The position numbers and the translations under genes were made by a program. A stretch of DNA of 64,000 nucleotides, taken from the NCBI RefSeq assembly GCF_004348445.1, contig NZ_SMKV01000001.1, positions 1 to 64,000 on the forward strand. Direction: 5' to 3'. Position 1 is the first letter of the stretch. Every line of letters begins with the position of its first letter. The notes under the pieces were generated by a model that was not told the origin of the DNA, did no database searches, and saw only the letters and a list, made by a program, of their open reading frames with translations. Source of the stretch: Saccharopolyspora aridisoli. GTDB taxonomy: Bacteria > Actinomycetota > Actinomycetes > Mycobacteriales > Pseudonocardiaceae. Positions 8,107-15,672 of this stretch are shown here, piece by piece.

Positions 8107-8985
8107 CTAGGAAGGCACGATGGCCTTGGCGGCGAGCGGAACGCATTCGCACGTCAGCGGCAACTCCGAGAACCGCTCGCCGTCGGCGTAACCCGTGACG
8201 CCCGGGGTCGACAGGTGGACCCGGCTGGCCCGGTAGGTCGTCACCTGCGGGTGCTCGACGTGCGTTCCGGGGTAGAGGGTGGGCAGCAGGCGCACGATCT
8301 GGTCGCGCCGGGCCGATCCGATGACGGTGACGTCGAACAGGCCGTCGTCGGGCACCGCGTCGGGGCAGATCCGCATCCCGCCGCCGTAGGTCTGGCCGTT
8401 GCCGACGGCGACCAGGACCGCCTGCGTCGACACCGTTCGGCCGTCGAGCTCCAGGACGTAGTCCAGCGGACGCAGTGCTGCCAGCTCGGCGAGCATCGCG
8501 AGGTTGTAGCGCAGCCTGCCGCGCGGCCACCTCAGCCGGTTGGTGCGTTCGGTGACCAGGGCGTCGAAACCACCGGCGAACGCCGTGCCGAACCAGCGGT
8601 CGCCGACGCGTCCCAGGTCGATCGGGCGCGCGGCGCCGTCGAGCACGACCTGCGCGGCGGAGACCGTGTCGTGGCGCGGGATCCCCAGCATCCGGGCGTG
8701 GTCGTTGCCCGTTCCGGCGGGGATGACGCCGAAGGGCGTGTCCGTCCCGGCGACCGCTTGCAGCGCGGTGTTGACGACTCCATCGCCGCCGCAAGCGACC
8801 AGCGCACCGGCTCCCGCCGCGACCGCTCGGTGTGCGAGCGCGAGCGAATCCGCTTCGGCCCGGCCCACCAGGACCGTCGTCGACGCGCCGCACGCCCTCA
8901 GATGTCGCAGCGCGCGCAGCGCGACGGCAGCGGTTCGGCCCTGCCCGGAGCGCGGGTTGACCAGCAGGGCGATGTCGGTGATCAA
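8107..8985 (-). CDS. Diacylglycerol-kinase-family lipid kinase
   Basis: A 292-residue protein of the DAGK/YegS/sphingosine-kinase family. It shows ALLVNPRSGQGR at the N-terminus, the nucleotide-binding GGDGVVN motif, and PAGTGNDHAR. It phosphorylates a lipid such as diacylglycerol at the membrane; the substrate cannot be read from the sequence. The start chosen is a TTG (8983-8985) that overlaps the TGA of the upstream flavoprotein. Longer frames to 9357 run through that gene and are not real. Its coupling to the AGPS-like flavoprotein, and the nearby glpD, suggest a role in glycerolipid or ether-lipid metabolism. Confidence 0.88.
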   Translation of the reverse strand: MITDIALLVNPRSGQGRTAAVALRALRHLRACGASTTVLVGRAEADSLALAHRAVAAGAGALVACGGDGVVNTALQAVAGTDTPFGVIPAGTGNDHARMLGIPRHDTVSAAQVVLDGAARPIDLGRVGDRWFGTAFAGGFDALVTERTNRLRWPRGRLRYNLAMLAELAALRPLDYVLELDGRTVSTQAVLVAVGNGQTYGGGMRICPDAVPDDGLFDVTVIGSARRDQIVRLLPTLYPGTHVEHPQVTTYRASRVHLSTPGVTGYADGERFSELPLTCECVPLAAKAIVPS

Positions 8986-10583
8986 GGGACCAGCTTGCCC
9001 GGGTTGAGCACGCCAGACGGGTCCACAGTGGACTTGACGGCGCGCAGCACTTGCACGCCGAGCTCGCCGATCTCGTCGGTCAGCCACTCGCGGTGGTCGA
9101 TGCCCACGGCGTGGTGGTGGGTGATGGTGGCCCGGCACCGGCTGATGGCATCGCCCGCTGCGCGCTTGGCCCGCCGCCACTGCGCCACCGGATCTTCGCC
9201 GCGTCCGCAGGCGACCGTGAAGTACAGCGACGCACCCGTCGGGTACACGTGCGAGATGTGGCACATGACCAGGGGTGGGGTGCCCTGCGCCTGCAGCGAT
9301 TCGGTGAGCGCCTCGCGCACGGCGTCGCAGGTCGCCGACAGCTGCGACCAGGTGCACGCGGTTTCCAGCGTCTCCACCACGGTGTTGACGTCGAGCAGCG
9401 CATCACGCAGGTGCGGGCCGTGGTAGCGGCCGTGGTCCCACCTCTCGGCAGCTCCGGCGCCCAGCGAGGAGCCGCCTGCTTCGGCCAGCAGTTCCGCCAC
9501 CCGCTCGCGGGCCGCGATCCGGGGGCCTTCGTAACGCGTGATCATCGAGCACCCGCCCGCTTGCTCGCCGCTGCCGACGTCGTGCGCGGTGGCGAGGCCG
9601 ATCATCGTCTCGGCCTCGTCGGAGAGCCGGGCGACGGTGGGCAGCGCACCTTCCTGGGCGAGCAGCCGCAACGCCCTCGCGCCGGTGACGAAGTCCGGGA
9701 ACGACCACGCCTCGAATTCGACGTCCTCGGGCTTCGGGTGCACCCGGACGGTGACCTCGGTGATGACCCCCAGCGCGCCTTCCGAGCCCAGGAAGAGCTG
9801 CCGCAGGTCCGGCCCCGCCGCGGACGCGGGAGCCCGGCCGAGGTCGAGCTCGCCGTTCGGGGTCGCGACGCGCAGCCGCACCACCATGCCGTCGAACCGG
9901 CCGTACCCGGCCGATGCCTGGCCCGAGGAACGCGTCGCCGCGAAGCCGCCGATGCTGGCGTGCTCGAAGCTCTGCGGGAAGTGGCCCAGGGTGAAGCCGT
10001 GCTCGGACAGCAGGGCCTCGGCCTCCGTGCCCCGCAGCCCCGCCTGCAAGGTCGCGGTCTGCGACTCGGCGTCGACTTCGAGCAGGTCGTCCAACAGCCG
10101 CAGGTCCAGGGCGATGACCGAGCTGAAGCCGCCGCGTTCCGGCTCCACGCCGCCGACGACGCTGGTCCCGCCCCCGAACGGGACCACCGCCACGCGGTGC
10201 TCGGCGCACTGCGCCAGCACCGCGCACACCTGCTCGTGGGAGCCGGGCAGCACCACGGCGTCGGGCGCGGACTCCGCCTCGCCGGCGCGGCGGCGCAGCA
10301 GGTCCGTGGTGCTCTTGCCGCCCGAGTGCAGCAGCCGGGTGTCGTCATCGATGCGCACGCCGTCGTCACCGACGATCGCGGCCAGCGCTGAGCGGACCTT
10401 CGCGGGCAGTCGCGTTCCCCCGACGCGGACCTCGGCGCGGCTCACCGATGGCGTGTCCCGGCGTTCCACGCCGAGACCCTGCTCGATCAGGGCGCGCACC
10501 TCCTCGGGCACGGGGCTCGCCCCCTCGGCGGTGCCCCAGGCGTTCCACTCCTGCTCCGGGGTGCGGTGCTCAAGCTCAGTCAT
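8982..10583 (-). CDS. FAD-linked oxidase of the alkylglycerone-phosphate synthase (AGPS) type
   Basis: A 533-residue VAO-fold flavoprotein. It has a FAD-binding block with PFGGGTSVVGGVEP, AGPDLRQLFLGSEGALGVITEVTVRVHPKPE, and the histidine cluster THHHAVGIDH near the C-terminus that is characteristic of AGPS-like enzymes, ending LNPGKLVP. AGPS makes alkyl-dihydroxyacetone phosphate in ether-lipid synthesis; the bacterial homologues' reaction is mostly untested. It is divergent from a TetR gene with only 17 bp between start codons, and coupled to the lipid kinase downstream. Glycolate or lactate oxidases of the same fold are the alternative. Confidence 0.85.
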   Translation of the reverse strand: MTELEHRTPEQEWNAWGTAEGASPVPEEVRALIEQGLGVERRDTPSVSRAEVRVGGTRLPAKVRSALAAIVGDDGVRIDDDTRLLHSGGKSTTDLLRRRAGEAESAPDAVVLPGSHEQVCAVLAQCAEHRVAVVPFGGGTSVVGGVEPERGGFSSVIALDLRLLDDLLEVDAESQTATLQAGLRGTEAEALLSEHGFTLGHFPQSFEHASIGGFAATRSSGQASAGYGRFDGMVVRLRVATPNGELDLGRAPASAAGPDLRQLFLGSEGALGVITEVTVRVHPKPEDVEFEAWSFPDFVTGARALRLLAQEGALPTVARLSDEAETMIGLATAHDVGSGEQAGGCSMITRYEGPRIAARERVAELLAEAGGSSLGAGAAERWDHGRYHGPHLRDALLDVNTVVETLETACTWSQLSATCDAVREALTESLQAQGTPPLVMCHISHVYPTGASLYFTVACGRGEDPVAQWRRAKRAAGDAISRCRATITHHHAVGIDHREWLTDEIGELGVQVLRAVKSTVDPSGVLNPGKLVP

Positions 10584-10584
10584 G

Positions 10585-10619
10585 CGTTACAGTGTTACAC
10601 ATGACGTCAAGACGTAACG
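10585..10619. promoter_or_regulatory. Overlapping divergent promoter/operator of the AGPS-like and TetR genes
   Basis: Only 17 bp separate the ATG at 10583 (minus) and the ATG at 10601 (plus). CGTTAC (10585-10590) is inverted as GTAACG (10614-10619), and a further GTTAC lies at 10594-10598. A TACAGT -10-like hexamer (10588-10593) sits 7 bp before the TetR ATG, so leaderless transcription is likely. The inverted repeat spans both starts and is a natural TetR operator. Confidence 0.5.
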
Positions 10620-11167
10620 AGGATGCCATCCTCGACGCCGCGAAGCAGTGCGTGCTCGCGGTCGGCATGCGGCGCACCACGCTGGCGGAGATCGCCCGCC
10701 GAGCGGGGGTGAGCCGCCCGACGGTCTACCGGCGCTGGCCGGACGTGCGAACGCTGTCCGCCGACCTGCTCACCCGCGAGCTCGTCGCCCTGCTCCCCGC
10801 CGACACCGGGGAAGGCTCGCGCGAGCACGGCGTCGACGGGATCGTGCGCACCGTTTCGGCCGTGCGGCAGCACCCGCTGTTCATCAAGATCCTCGAAACC
10901 GACCCGGAGCTGCTGACCACCTACGTGTTCGACCGGCTCGGAGCCAGCCAGCAACGCATCCTCGACGTCCTCGCCGCCGCCATCCGCAGCGGGCAGGCGG
11001 GTGGCACGGTCCGCAGCGGAGACCCGGACGAACTCGCCGCGATGGTCCTGCTGCTGGCGCAGTCCGCGGTCCTGTCCGCCCGCATCGTCTCCGACGCGCT
11101 GCCTCCGGAACGCCTCGACGCGCAGCTGCGCGTCGTGCTCGACGCCTACCTCAGCCCCGAGGAGTGA
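10601..11167 (+). CDS. TetR/AcrR-family regulator
   Basis: A 188-residue TetR repressor. The HTH spans residues about 5-50 (EDAILDAAKQCVLAVGMRRT, LAEIARRAGVSRPTVYRRWPD); the rest is a helical ligand-binding domain. The start at the ATG of MTSRRNEDA is favoured because it fits the HTH spacing. It controls its own and the divergent AGPS-like gene by position, and perhaps glpD, whose start is 4 nt after its stop codon. The ligand is unknown; a lipid or glycerol derivative fits the neighbours. Confidence 0.9.
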   Translation: MTSRRNEDAILDAAKQCVLAVGMRRTTLAEIARRAGVSRPTVYRRWPDVRTLSADLLTRELVALLPADTGEGSREHGVDGIVRTVSAVRQHPLFIKILETDPELLTTYVFDRLGASQQRILDVLAAAIRSGQAGGTVRSGDPDELAAMVLLLAQSAVLSARIVSDALPPERLDAQLRVVLDAYLSPEE

Positions 11168-11171
11168 TCTG

Positions 11172-12677
11172 ATGATCTCGCTGAACGCGGCCCGGCGCAC
11201 CAGCGACTTGACCGAAATCGCCGACGGAGGCGAGGTCGACCTGCTCGTCGTCGGCGGCGGTGTGACCGGCGCGGGCGTCGCGCTGGACGCCGCGTCGCGC
11301 GGTCTGAGCGTGGTGCTGGCCGAGAAGCACGACCTGGCCTTCGGCACCAGCCGGTGGAGCTCGAAGCTGGTGCACGGCGGACTGCGCTACCTGGCCTCCG
11401 GCAACGTCGGGATCGCCTACGAGAGCGCCGTGGAACGCCGCATCCTGATGGAACGCACCGCACCGCACCTGATCCGCCCGCTCCCGCAGCTGGTGCCGCT
11501 GCTCCCGGGAGCCGGGGCGAAGCAGGTGGCGCTGGTGGCCGCCGGGTTCGTCGCGGGCGACCTGCTGCGCCGCGGCTCCGGGACCGCCGGATCGGTGCTG
11601 GCCCCGCCGCGCCCGGTCTCCCGCGTGGAGGTGCGGCGGATGGTGCCGACCGTTCGGCAGGAAGGTCTGCGCGGCGGTTTGTTGTCGTGGGACGGTCAGC
11701 TCGTCGACGACGCGCGGCTGGTGGTCGGCCTCGCGCGGACCGCGGCGGCGCACGGGGCCCGCGTCCTGACGCGCTGCGCGGCCGAGGAGGTCACCGGCGA
11801 CGGTGCCGTGCTGCGGGACCGGCTCACCGGCGAGACCGTCGACGTCCGAGCCCGGAAGGTGATCAACGCGGCCGGGGTGTGGGCCGGCGAGGTGGTGCCG
11901 GGTCTGCGCTTGCGCCCGAGCCGGGGCACGCACCTGGTCGTCTCCGACGCGGTGTTCGGCGGCCTGGACGCGGGGCTCACGGTGCCGATTCCCGGCACCA
12001 CCAACAGGTTCGCGTTCGCACTTCCCGCCGGGCACGGCCGGGTCCACATCGGACTCACCGACGAGGAGCAGGACGGCCCGATCCCCGATGTCCCGACCGC
12101 ATCGGACGAGGAGGTCTCCTTCCTGCTGGAGACGGTCAACTCCGTGTTGGCGCGCCCGATCCGCGAGGAGGACGTGCTCGGCACGTACTCGGGCCTGCGG
12201 CCCCTGCTGGACGCGGGTGGCGGTCAGAGCTCGGACCTCTCGCGCGAGCACGCGGTGATCACCAGCGACAACGGCGTGATCAGCGTGGTGGGCGGGAAGC
12301 TGACGACCTACCGCAAGATGGCGCAGGACGCCGTGGACGCCACCGCGCTGAGCACCCGGCCGTGCCGCACGCGCGAGCTGCCCCTCGTCGGCGCGGCGAG
12401 CGCCGCGGAACTGTCCACCGTGGAGGCCCCGCAGCGCCTGGTCCGCCGCTACGGAACGGAAGCGACGGCCGTGGTCGCCGAAGCCGGTGGTGACCGCCGG
12501 CTCCTGGAGCCCATCGACGGCGTGGACGTCACCCCGGCCGAACTCCGCTTCGCGGTCCGCCACGAGGGCGCTCTCGACGTCTCCGACCTGCTCGACCGGC
12601 GCACCCGGCTCGGTTTGGTCGCGGCCGACCGCGAACTCGCGACCAACGCCGCGGAGGAGGCGCTGAGCCTGGGCTGA
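11172..12677 (+). CDS. glpD: FAD-dependent glycerol-3-phosphate dehydrogenase
   Basis: A 501-residue flavoprotein. The N-terminal dinucleotide fold is readable (LLVVGGGVTGAGVALDAASRG), followed by the GlpD signature FGTSRWSSKLVHGGLRYL and a C-terminal FRPLL-like block (YSGLRPLLDAGGG, VVGGKLTTYRKMAQDAVD). It oxidises sn-glycerol-3-phosphate to dihydroxyacetone phosphate at the membrane and feeds electrons to quinone. It starts 4 nt after the TetR stop codon, so the two are probably co-transcribed. Glycerol kinase and facilitator are not adjacent, but a GlpP-family protein lies 4.4 kb downstream. Confidence 0.92.
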   Translation: MISLNAARRTSDLTEIADGGEVDLLVVGGGVTGAGVALDAASRGLSVVLAEKHDLAFGTSRWSSKLVHGGLRYLASGNVGIAYESAVERRILMERTAPHLIRPLPQLVPLLPGAGAKQVALVAAGFVAGDLLRRGSGTAGSVLAPPRPVSRVEVRRMVPTVRQEGLRGGLLSWDGQLVDDARLVVGLARTAAAHGARVLTRCAAEEVTGDGAVLRDRLTGETVDVRARKVINAAGVWAGEVVPGLRLRPSRGTHLVVSDAVFGGLDAGLTVPIPGTTNRFAFALPAGHGRVHIGLTDEEQDGPIPDVPTASDEEVSFLLETVNSVLARPIREEDVLGTYSGLRPLLDAGGGQSSDLSREHAVITSDNGVISVVGGKLTTYRKMAQDAVDATALSTRPCRTRELPLVGAASAAELSTVEAPQRLVRRYGTEATAVVAEAGGDRRLLEPIDGVDVTPAELRFAVRHEGALDVSDLLDRRTRLGLVAADRELATNAAEEALSLG

Positions 12678-12781
12678 CGGCACCTGGTGGGGGAGCTGGG
12701 GCGTTGCTCTTCGGCCTGATCGTGCTGATCGGCTTCTCCGCCTGCGTGCTGCCGGTGGCCTCGGCCCGCGTAGGGTTCGTG

Positions 12782-12801
12782 TCCCGCCGCCTCACGCGGG
12801 A
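12782..12801 (+). terminator. Weak hairpin after glpD
   Basis: TCCCGC (12782-12787) pairs with GCGGGA (12796-12801) around an 8-nt loop, between glpD and the promoter of the leader RNA. The stem is short and has no T-run. Confidence 0.35.
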
Positions 12802-12803
12802 AC

Positions 12804-12833
12804 TTGACACGCTTCGAGCGGTCTGGCTAACGT
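12804..12833 (+). promoter_or_regulatory. Sigma-70-type promoter of the leader RNA
   Basis: A perfect TTGACA -35 (12804-12809) and a TAACGT -10 (12828-12833) are 18 bp apart. Predicted initiation is near 12840, exactly where the first hairpin of the structured leader begins. Confidence 0.65.
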
Positions 12834-12839
12834 TCCCGC

Positions 12840-12953
12840 CGACGGGCAAGCCCCGTCGTACAACCGAACATTCGCTCGCGGCTCGCCGCGAGTGGTTACT
12901 AGAGACGCAGAGAACAGTAACCCGTGCACGCACCGGGGGACTGTTCTCTTTTT
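12840..12953 (+). ncRNA. Structured leader RNA with antiterminator/terminator switch
   Basis: From the predicted start, the RNA can form four elements. Hairpin P1 pairs CGACGGG (12840-12846) with CCCGTCG (12852-12858). Hairpin P2 pairs CTCGCGG (12875-12881) with CCGCGAG (12886-12892). GGTTACT (12894-12900) pairs with AGTAACC (12916-12922). An intrinsic terminator pairs AGAGAACAGT (12909-12918) with ACTGTTCTCT (12940-12949), followed by Ts to 12953. The third and fourth elements share bases 12916-12918, and the third also sequesters the 5' terminator arm in its loop, so they exclude each other. This is the layout of an attenuator. A GlpP-family antiterminator is encoded at the far end of the operon. 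Confidence 0.65.
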
Positions 12954-13018
12954 GCATGCCCGGAACCGGTACCCAACCGATCTCGAGCACCCGCACTCAC
13001 CACGACGAGGTGGCCCCG

Positions 13019-13239
13019 ATGAGAAATGCCCGGGACTGGGCGAGCTACCTGATCCTGTCGATGACGGCGGGATTCCTGCGCTGGATGTTCGTGGGCGCGG
13101 CGGGATCTACTGGGCGGGTGTCGCCGAGGTCGGCATCCCCGAGCGGCGCCGCGGGGTGTTCGGCGCGTTGCTCACCACGGTCACCCTGCGGTCGCGACGG
13201 GCGCCCGAGGCCACCGACCCTCTCACACCCGCCGCGTGA
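13019..13239 (+). pseudogene. Remnant of an MFS transporter
   Basis: An ATG at 13019 opens a hydrophobic segment (ASYLILSMTAGFLRWMFVGA) in one frame. From about 13105 the reading continues in another frame with IYWAGVAEVGIPERRRGVFG and a short tail ending at 13239. The second part resembles the loop before a late helix of MFS sugar/polyol transporters. A normal MFS protein needs about 400 residues, so most of the gene is deleted and the remains are frameshifted. It lies right after the attenuator, where the operon's uptake gene would be expected. The MFS assignment is tentative. Confidence 0.45.
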
Positions 13240-13268
13240 ACACTCCCAACGCTCAAGGAGGGCGATCC

Positions 13269-14045
13269 ATGGACATCCGCGACTTCTCGCTCGACGCGTT
13301 CTCCCTCGCGGGCAAGAACGCCGTCATCACGGGTGGCAACACCGGTTTGGGGCAGGCGTTCACGCTGGCCCTGGCCAAGGCAGGCGCTGACGTGTTCGTC
13401 CCCAGCGTGCTCGACGACGATGGCACCACGCGCGAGCTCGTCGAGGCCGAGGGTCGGCGGATGGAGTTCCTGGACATCGACATCACCGCGAACGGGGCGC
13501 CTCGCCGGGTGATCGAGGACTGCGCCTCCCGGCTCGGCTCGGTGGACGTGCTGGTCAACTCCGCCGGGATCTGCCGGATGGCGCCGGTGGAGGATTTCGG
13601 CCGCGAGCAGTGGGACCCGATGCTCGACATCAACCTCACCGCGCCGTTCGAGCTGGGCCGCGAGGCGGCCCGGTTCATGACCGAGCAGCGCTCCGGCAAG
13701 ATCATCAACATCGCGTCCTTGTTCTCGTTCCTCGGTGGCCAGTGGTCCCCGGCCTACGCCGCGACCAAGCACGGCATCGTCGGCTTCACCAAGGCCTACT
13801 GCGACGAGCTCGCCCAGCACAACATCCAGGTCAACGCCCTCGCCCCCGGCTACTTCGCGACCGCGATCACCGAGCGCACCCGGGCCGACGTGGAAGCCAA
13901 CCAGCGCGTCCTGGACCACATCCCGGCCGGGCGCTGGGGCGAGGTCGCAGACCTGATGGGCGCCACCGTGTTCCTGGCCTCCCGCGCTTCCGACTACGTC
14001 AACGGGCACGTGCTCACCGTCGACGGCGGCTACCTCACCCGCTGA
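13269..14045 (+). CDS. Short-chain dehydrogenase (KduD/gluconate 5-dehydrogenase type)
   Basis: A 258-residue classical SDR. NAD(P)-binding TGGNTGLGQAF is at residues 20-30, NSAG near 95, and the catalytic Ser with the YxxxK pair in AYAATKHG. It most resembles KduD-like enzymes acting on sugar acids or polyols; the exact substrate is unknown. The ATG at 13269 has a strong AAGGAGGG ribosome site. It is the first intact gene after the attenuator and the broken transporter, followed by a FAD oxidase and an FGGY kinase in the same direction, so it is part of a polyol/sugar catabolic operon. Confidence 0.87.
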   Translation: MDIRDFSLDAFSLAGKNAVITGGNTGLGQAFTLALAKAGADVFVPSVLDDDGTTRELVEAEGRRMEFLDIDITANGAPRRVIEDCASRLGSVDVLVNSAGICRMAPVEDFGREQWDPMLDINLTAPFELGREAARFMTEQRSGKIINIASLFSFLGGQWSPAYAATKHGIVGFTKAYCDELAQHNIQVNALAPGYFATAITERTRADVEANQRVLDHIPAGRWGEVADLMGATVFLASRASDYVNGHVLTVDGGYLTR

Positions 14046-14074
14046 CCCACCCCGCAACCCACACGGAGGAAACC

Positions 14075-15532
14075 TTGACCGCACCACTGGCATTCGAGAA
14101 GGACGAGATCGTCGCGCGGTTGCGCGAGATCGTGGGCGACGAACGGGTGGTGACCGACGAGCAGGTGCTGCGCGAGGCCAGCGTGGACCGCTTCAAGAAG
14201 TACACCGCGGTCCACGGCATCTTCGACGGTCCGCTGCCCTGCGCGGTCGTGCGCGCCGCCGACACCCGGCAGGTCGCCGAAGTGCTGGCCTTCGCCGACG
14301 AACACCGGATCAACGTGGTGCCGCGCACCGGCCGCACGGGGACCGAAGGCGGGCTGGAGACCACCGTCGAGGGCACGATCGTGCTCGACGGCTCCGAGAT
14401 GGCCTCCATCGTGCGCATCGACGAGGAGAACATGCAGGCCACCGCCCAGTGCGGGGTCCCGCTGCAGGTGCTGGAGGACGCGCTGCGCGAAAAGGGCCTG
14501 ACCACCGGGCACTCGCCGCAGTCCAAGCCGCTGGCGCAGATGGGCGGGCTGGTGGCGACCCGTTCGATCGGCCAGTTCTCGACCCTCTACGGCGGCATCG
14601 AGGACATGGTGGTCGGTCTGGAGGCGGTGTTCCCGGACGGCACCACCAGCCGGATCAAGAACGTCCCGCGCCGCGCGGCCGGGCCGGACATCCGGCACGT
14701 CGTGATCGGCAACGAGGGCGCCCTGTGCTTCGTCACCGAGGTCACCGTCAAGGTGTTCAAGCACCAGCCGGAGAACAACCGCTTCCACGGTTACCTGATC
14801 GACGACGTGCACACCGGTGTGTCGATCCTGCGCGAGGTGATCACCGAGGGCTTCCGGCCGTCGGTGGCGCGGGTGTACTCCGAAGAGGACGCCGCGCAGC
14901 ACTTCTCGCACTTCGCCGACGACAAGTGCGTGCTGGCGTTCGTCTCCACAGGACCGAAGGGGATCGTCGAGGCCACCAGCGCCGAGATCGAGCGAGCAAC
15001 ATCCCAGCACCCGCACACCGCCGTCGACCCGGCGCTCGTCCAAGCCTGGTTCGACAACCTCAACTGGGGACCCGACAAGATCAAGGCCGAGCAGGACACC
15101 ATGCTCGCCGAGCGGCGCCTGGGCTACACCACCGAGGTCTCGGCCGACTGGTCCAGCGTCGGCCCGATCTACGACGCGGTGATGCACCGGATCCGCACCG
15201 AGTACCCGCACGCCGCGGACCTGACGATGCTGGGCGGGCACTCCTCGCACAGCTACCAGACCGGCACGAACATGTACTTCGTCTACGACTACGTGATCAA
15301 CTGCGAACCCCGCGAGGAGATCGAGAAGTACCACAAGCCGCTCAACGCCATCATCGTCGAGGAGGCCCTGCGGCACGGCGGATCGATGGTGCACCACCAC
15401 GGCATCGGCAAGTACCGCGCGCAGTGGACCGAGCGGGAGCACGGCAGCGCGTACCAGGTGCTGGTCCGGCTCAAGGAGGCCTTCGACCCCCGCGGGATCA
15501 TGAACCGCGGGACGATCTTCCCCGCGGACTGA
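14075..15532 (+). CDS. FAD-binding oxidase of the AGPS/glycolate-oxidase group
   Basis: A 485-residue VAO-fold flavoprotein starting at a TTG behind GGAGGAA. The FAD-binding region carries VVPRTGRTGTEGG; RRAAGPDIRHVVIGNEGALCFVTEVTVKV and the histidine cluster VHHHGIGKYRAQW follow. It is related to, but clearly different from, the AGPS-like protein encoded at 8982-10583. In this operon it probably oxidises a polyol, hydroxyacid or phosphorylated polyol before or after the SDR. The substrate is unknown. Confidence 0.83.
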   Translation: MTAPLAFEKDEIVARLREIVGDERVVTDEQVLREASVDRFKKYTAVHGIFDGPLPCAVVRAADTRQVAEVLAFADEHRINVVPRTGRTGTEGGLETTVEGTIVLDGSEMASIVRIDEENMQATAQCGVPLQVLEDALREKGLTTGHSPQSKPLAQMGGLVATRSIGQFSTLYGGIEDMVVGLEAVFPDGTTSRIKNVPRRAAGPDIRHVVIGNEGALCFVTEVTVKVFKHQPENNRFHGYLIDDVHTGVSILREVITEGFRPSVARVYSEEDAAQHFSHFADDKCVLAFVSTGPKGIVEATSAEIERATSQHPHTAVDPALVQAWFDNLNWGPDKIKAEQDTMLAERRLGYTTEVSADWSSVGPIYDAVMHRIRTEYPHAADLTMLGGHSSHSYQTGTNMYFVYDYVINCEPREEIEKYHKPLNAIIVEEALRHGGSMVHHHGIGKYRAQWTEREHGSAYQVLVRLKEAFDPRGIMNRGTIFPAD

Positions 15533-15585
15533 GCAGCCAGGGCGGCCGCAACGGCGCGGCACGCCCTTCCCCCCAGGAGTTGGTT

Positions 15586-15672
15586 GTGGATGCGACGGAG
15601 CCGCCCAGGTTCCGGCACTGGCGCCGCCAAGCAGAGCAACCCATGAGCAGAGCGAGCTTGGAGAGGCGATGA
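15586..15672 (+). CDS. Possible 28-residue coupled peptide before the FGGY kinase
   Basis: A GTG (15586-15588) sits 6 nt after AGGAG (15575-15579) and opens a short basic frame ending at a TGA that overlaps the kinase ATG (ATGA, 15669-15672). The peptide is rich in Arg and Glu and matches nothing I know. The overlap and ribosome site suggest translational coupling, but chance is quite possible at this length. Confidence 0.3.
   Translation: MDATEPPRFRHWRRQAEQPMSRASLERR

Noticed and set aside
12704-13390. 228-codon plus frame running through the leader RNA region
   Set aside because: It spans the promoter, terminator, pseudogene and the SDR start. Only the part from 13019 looks protein-like.
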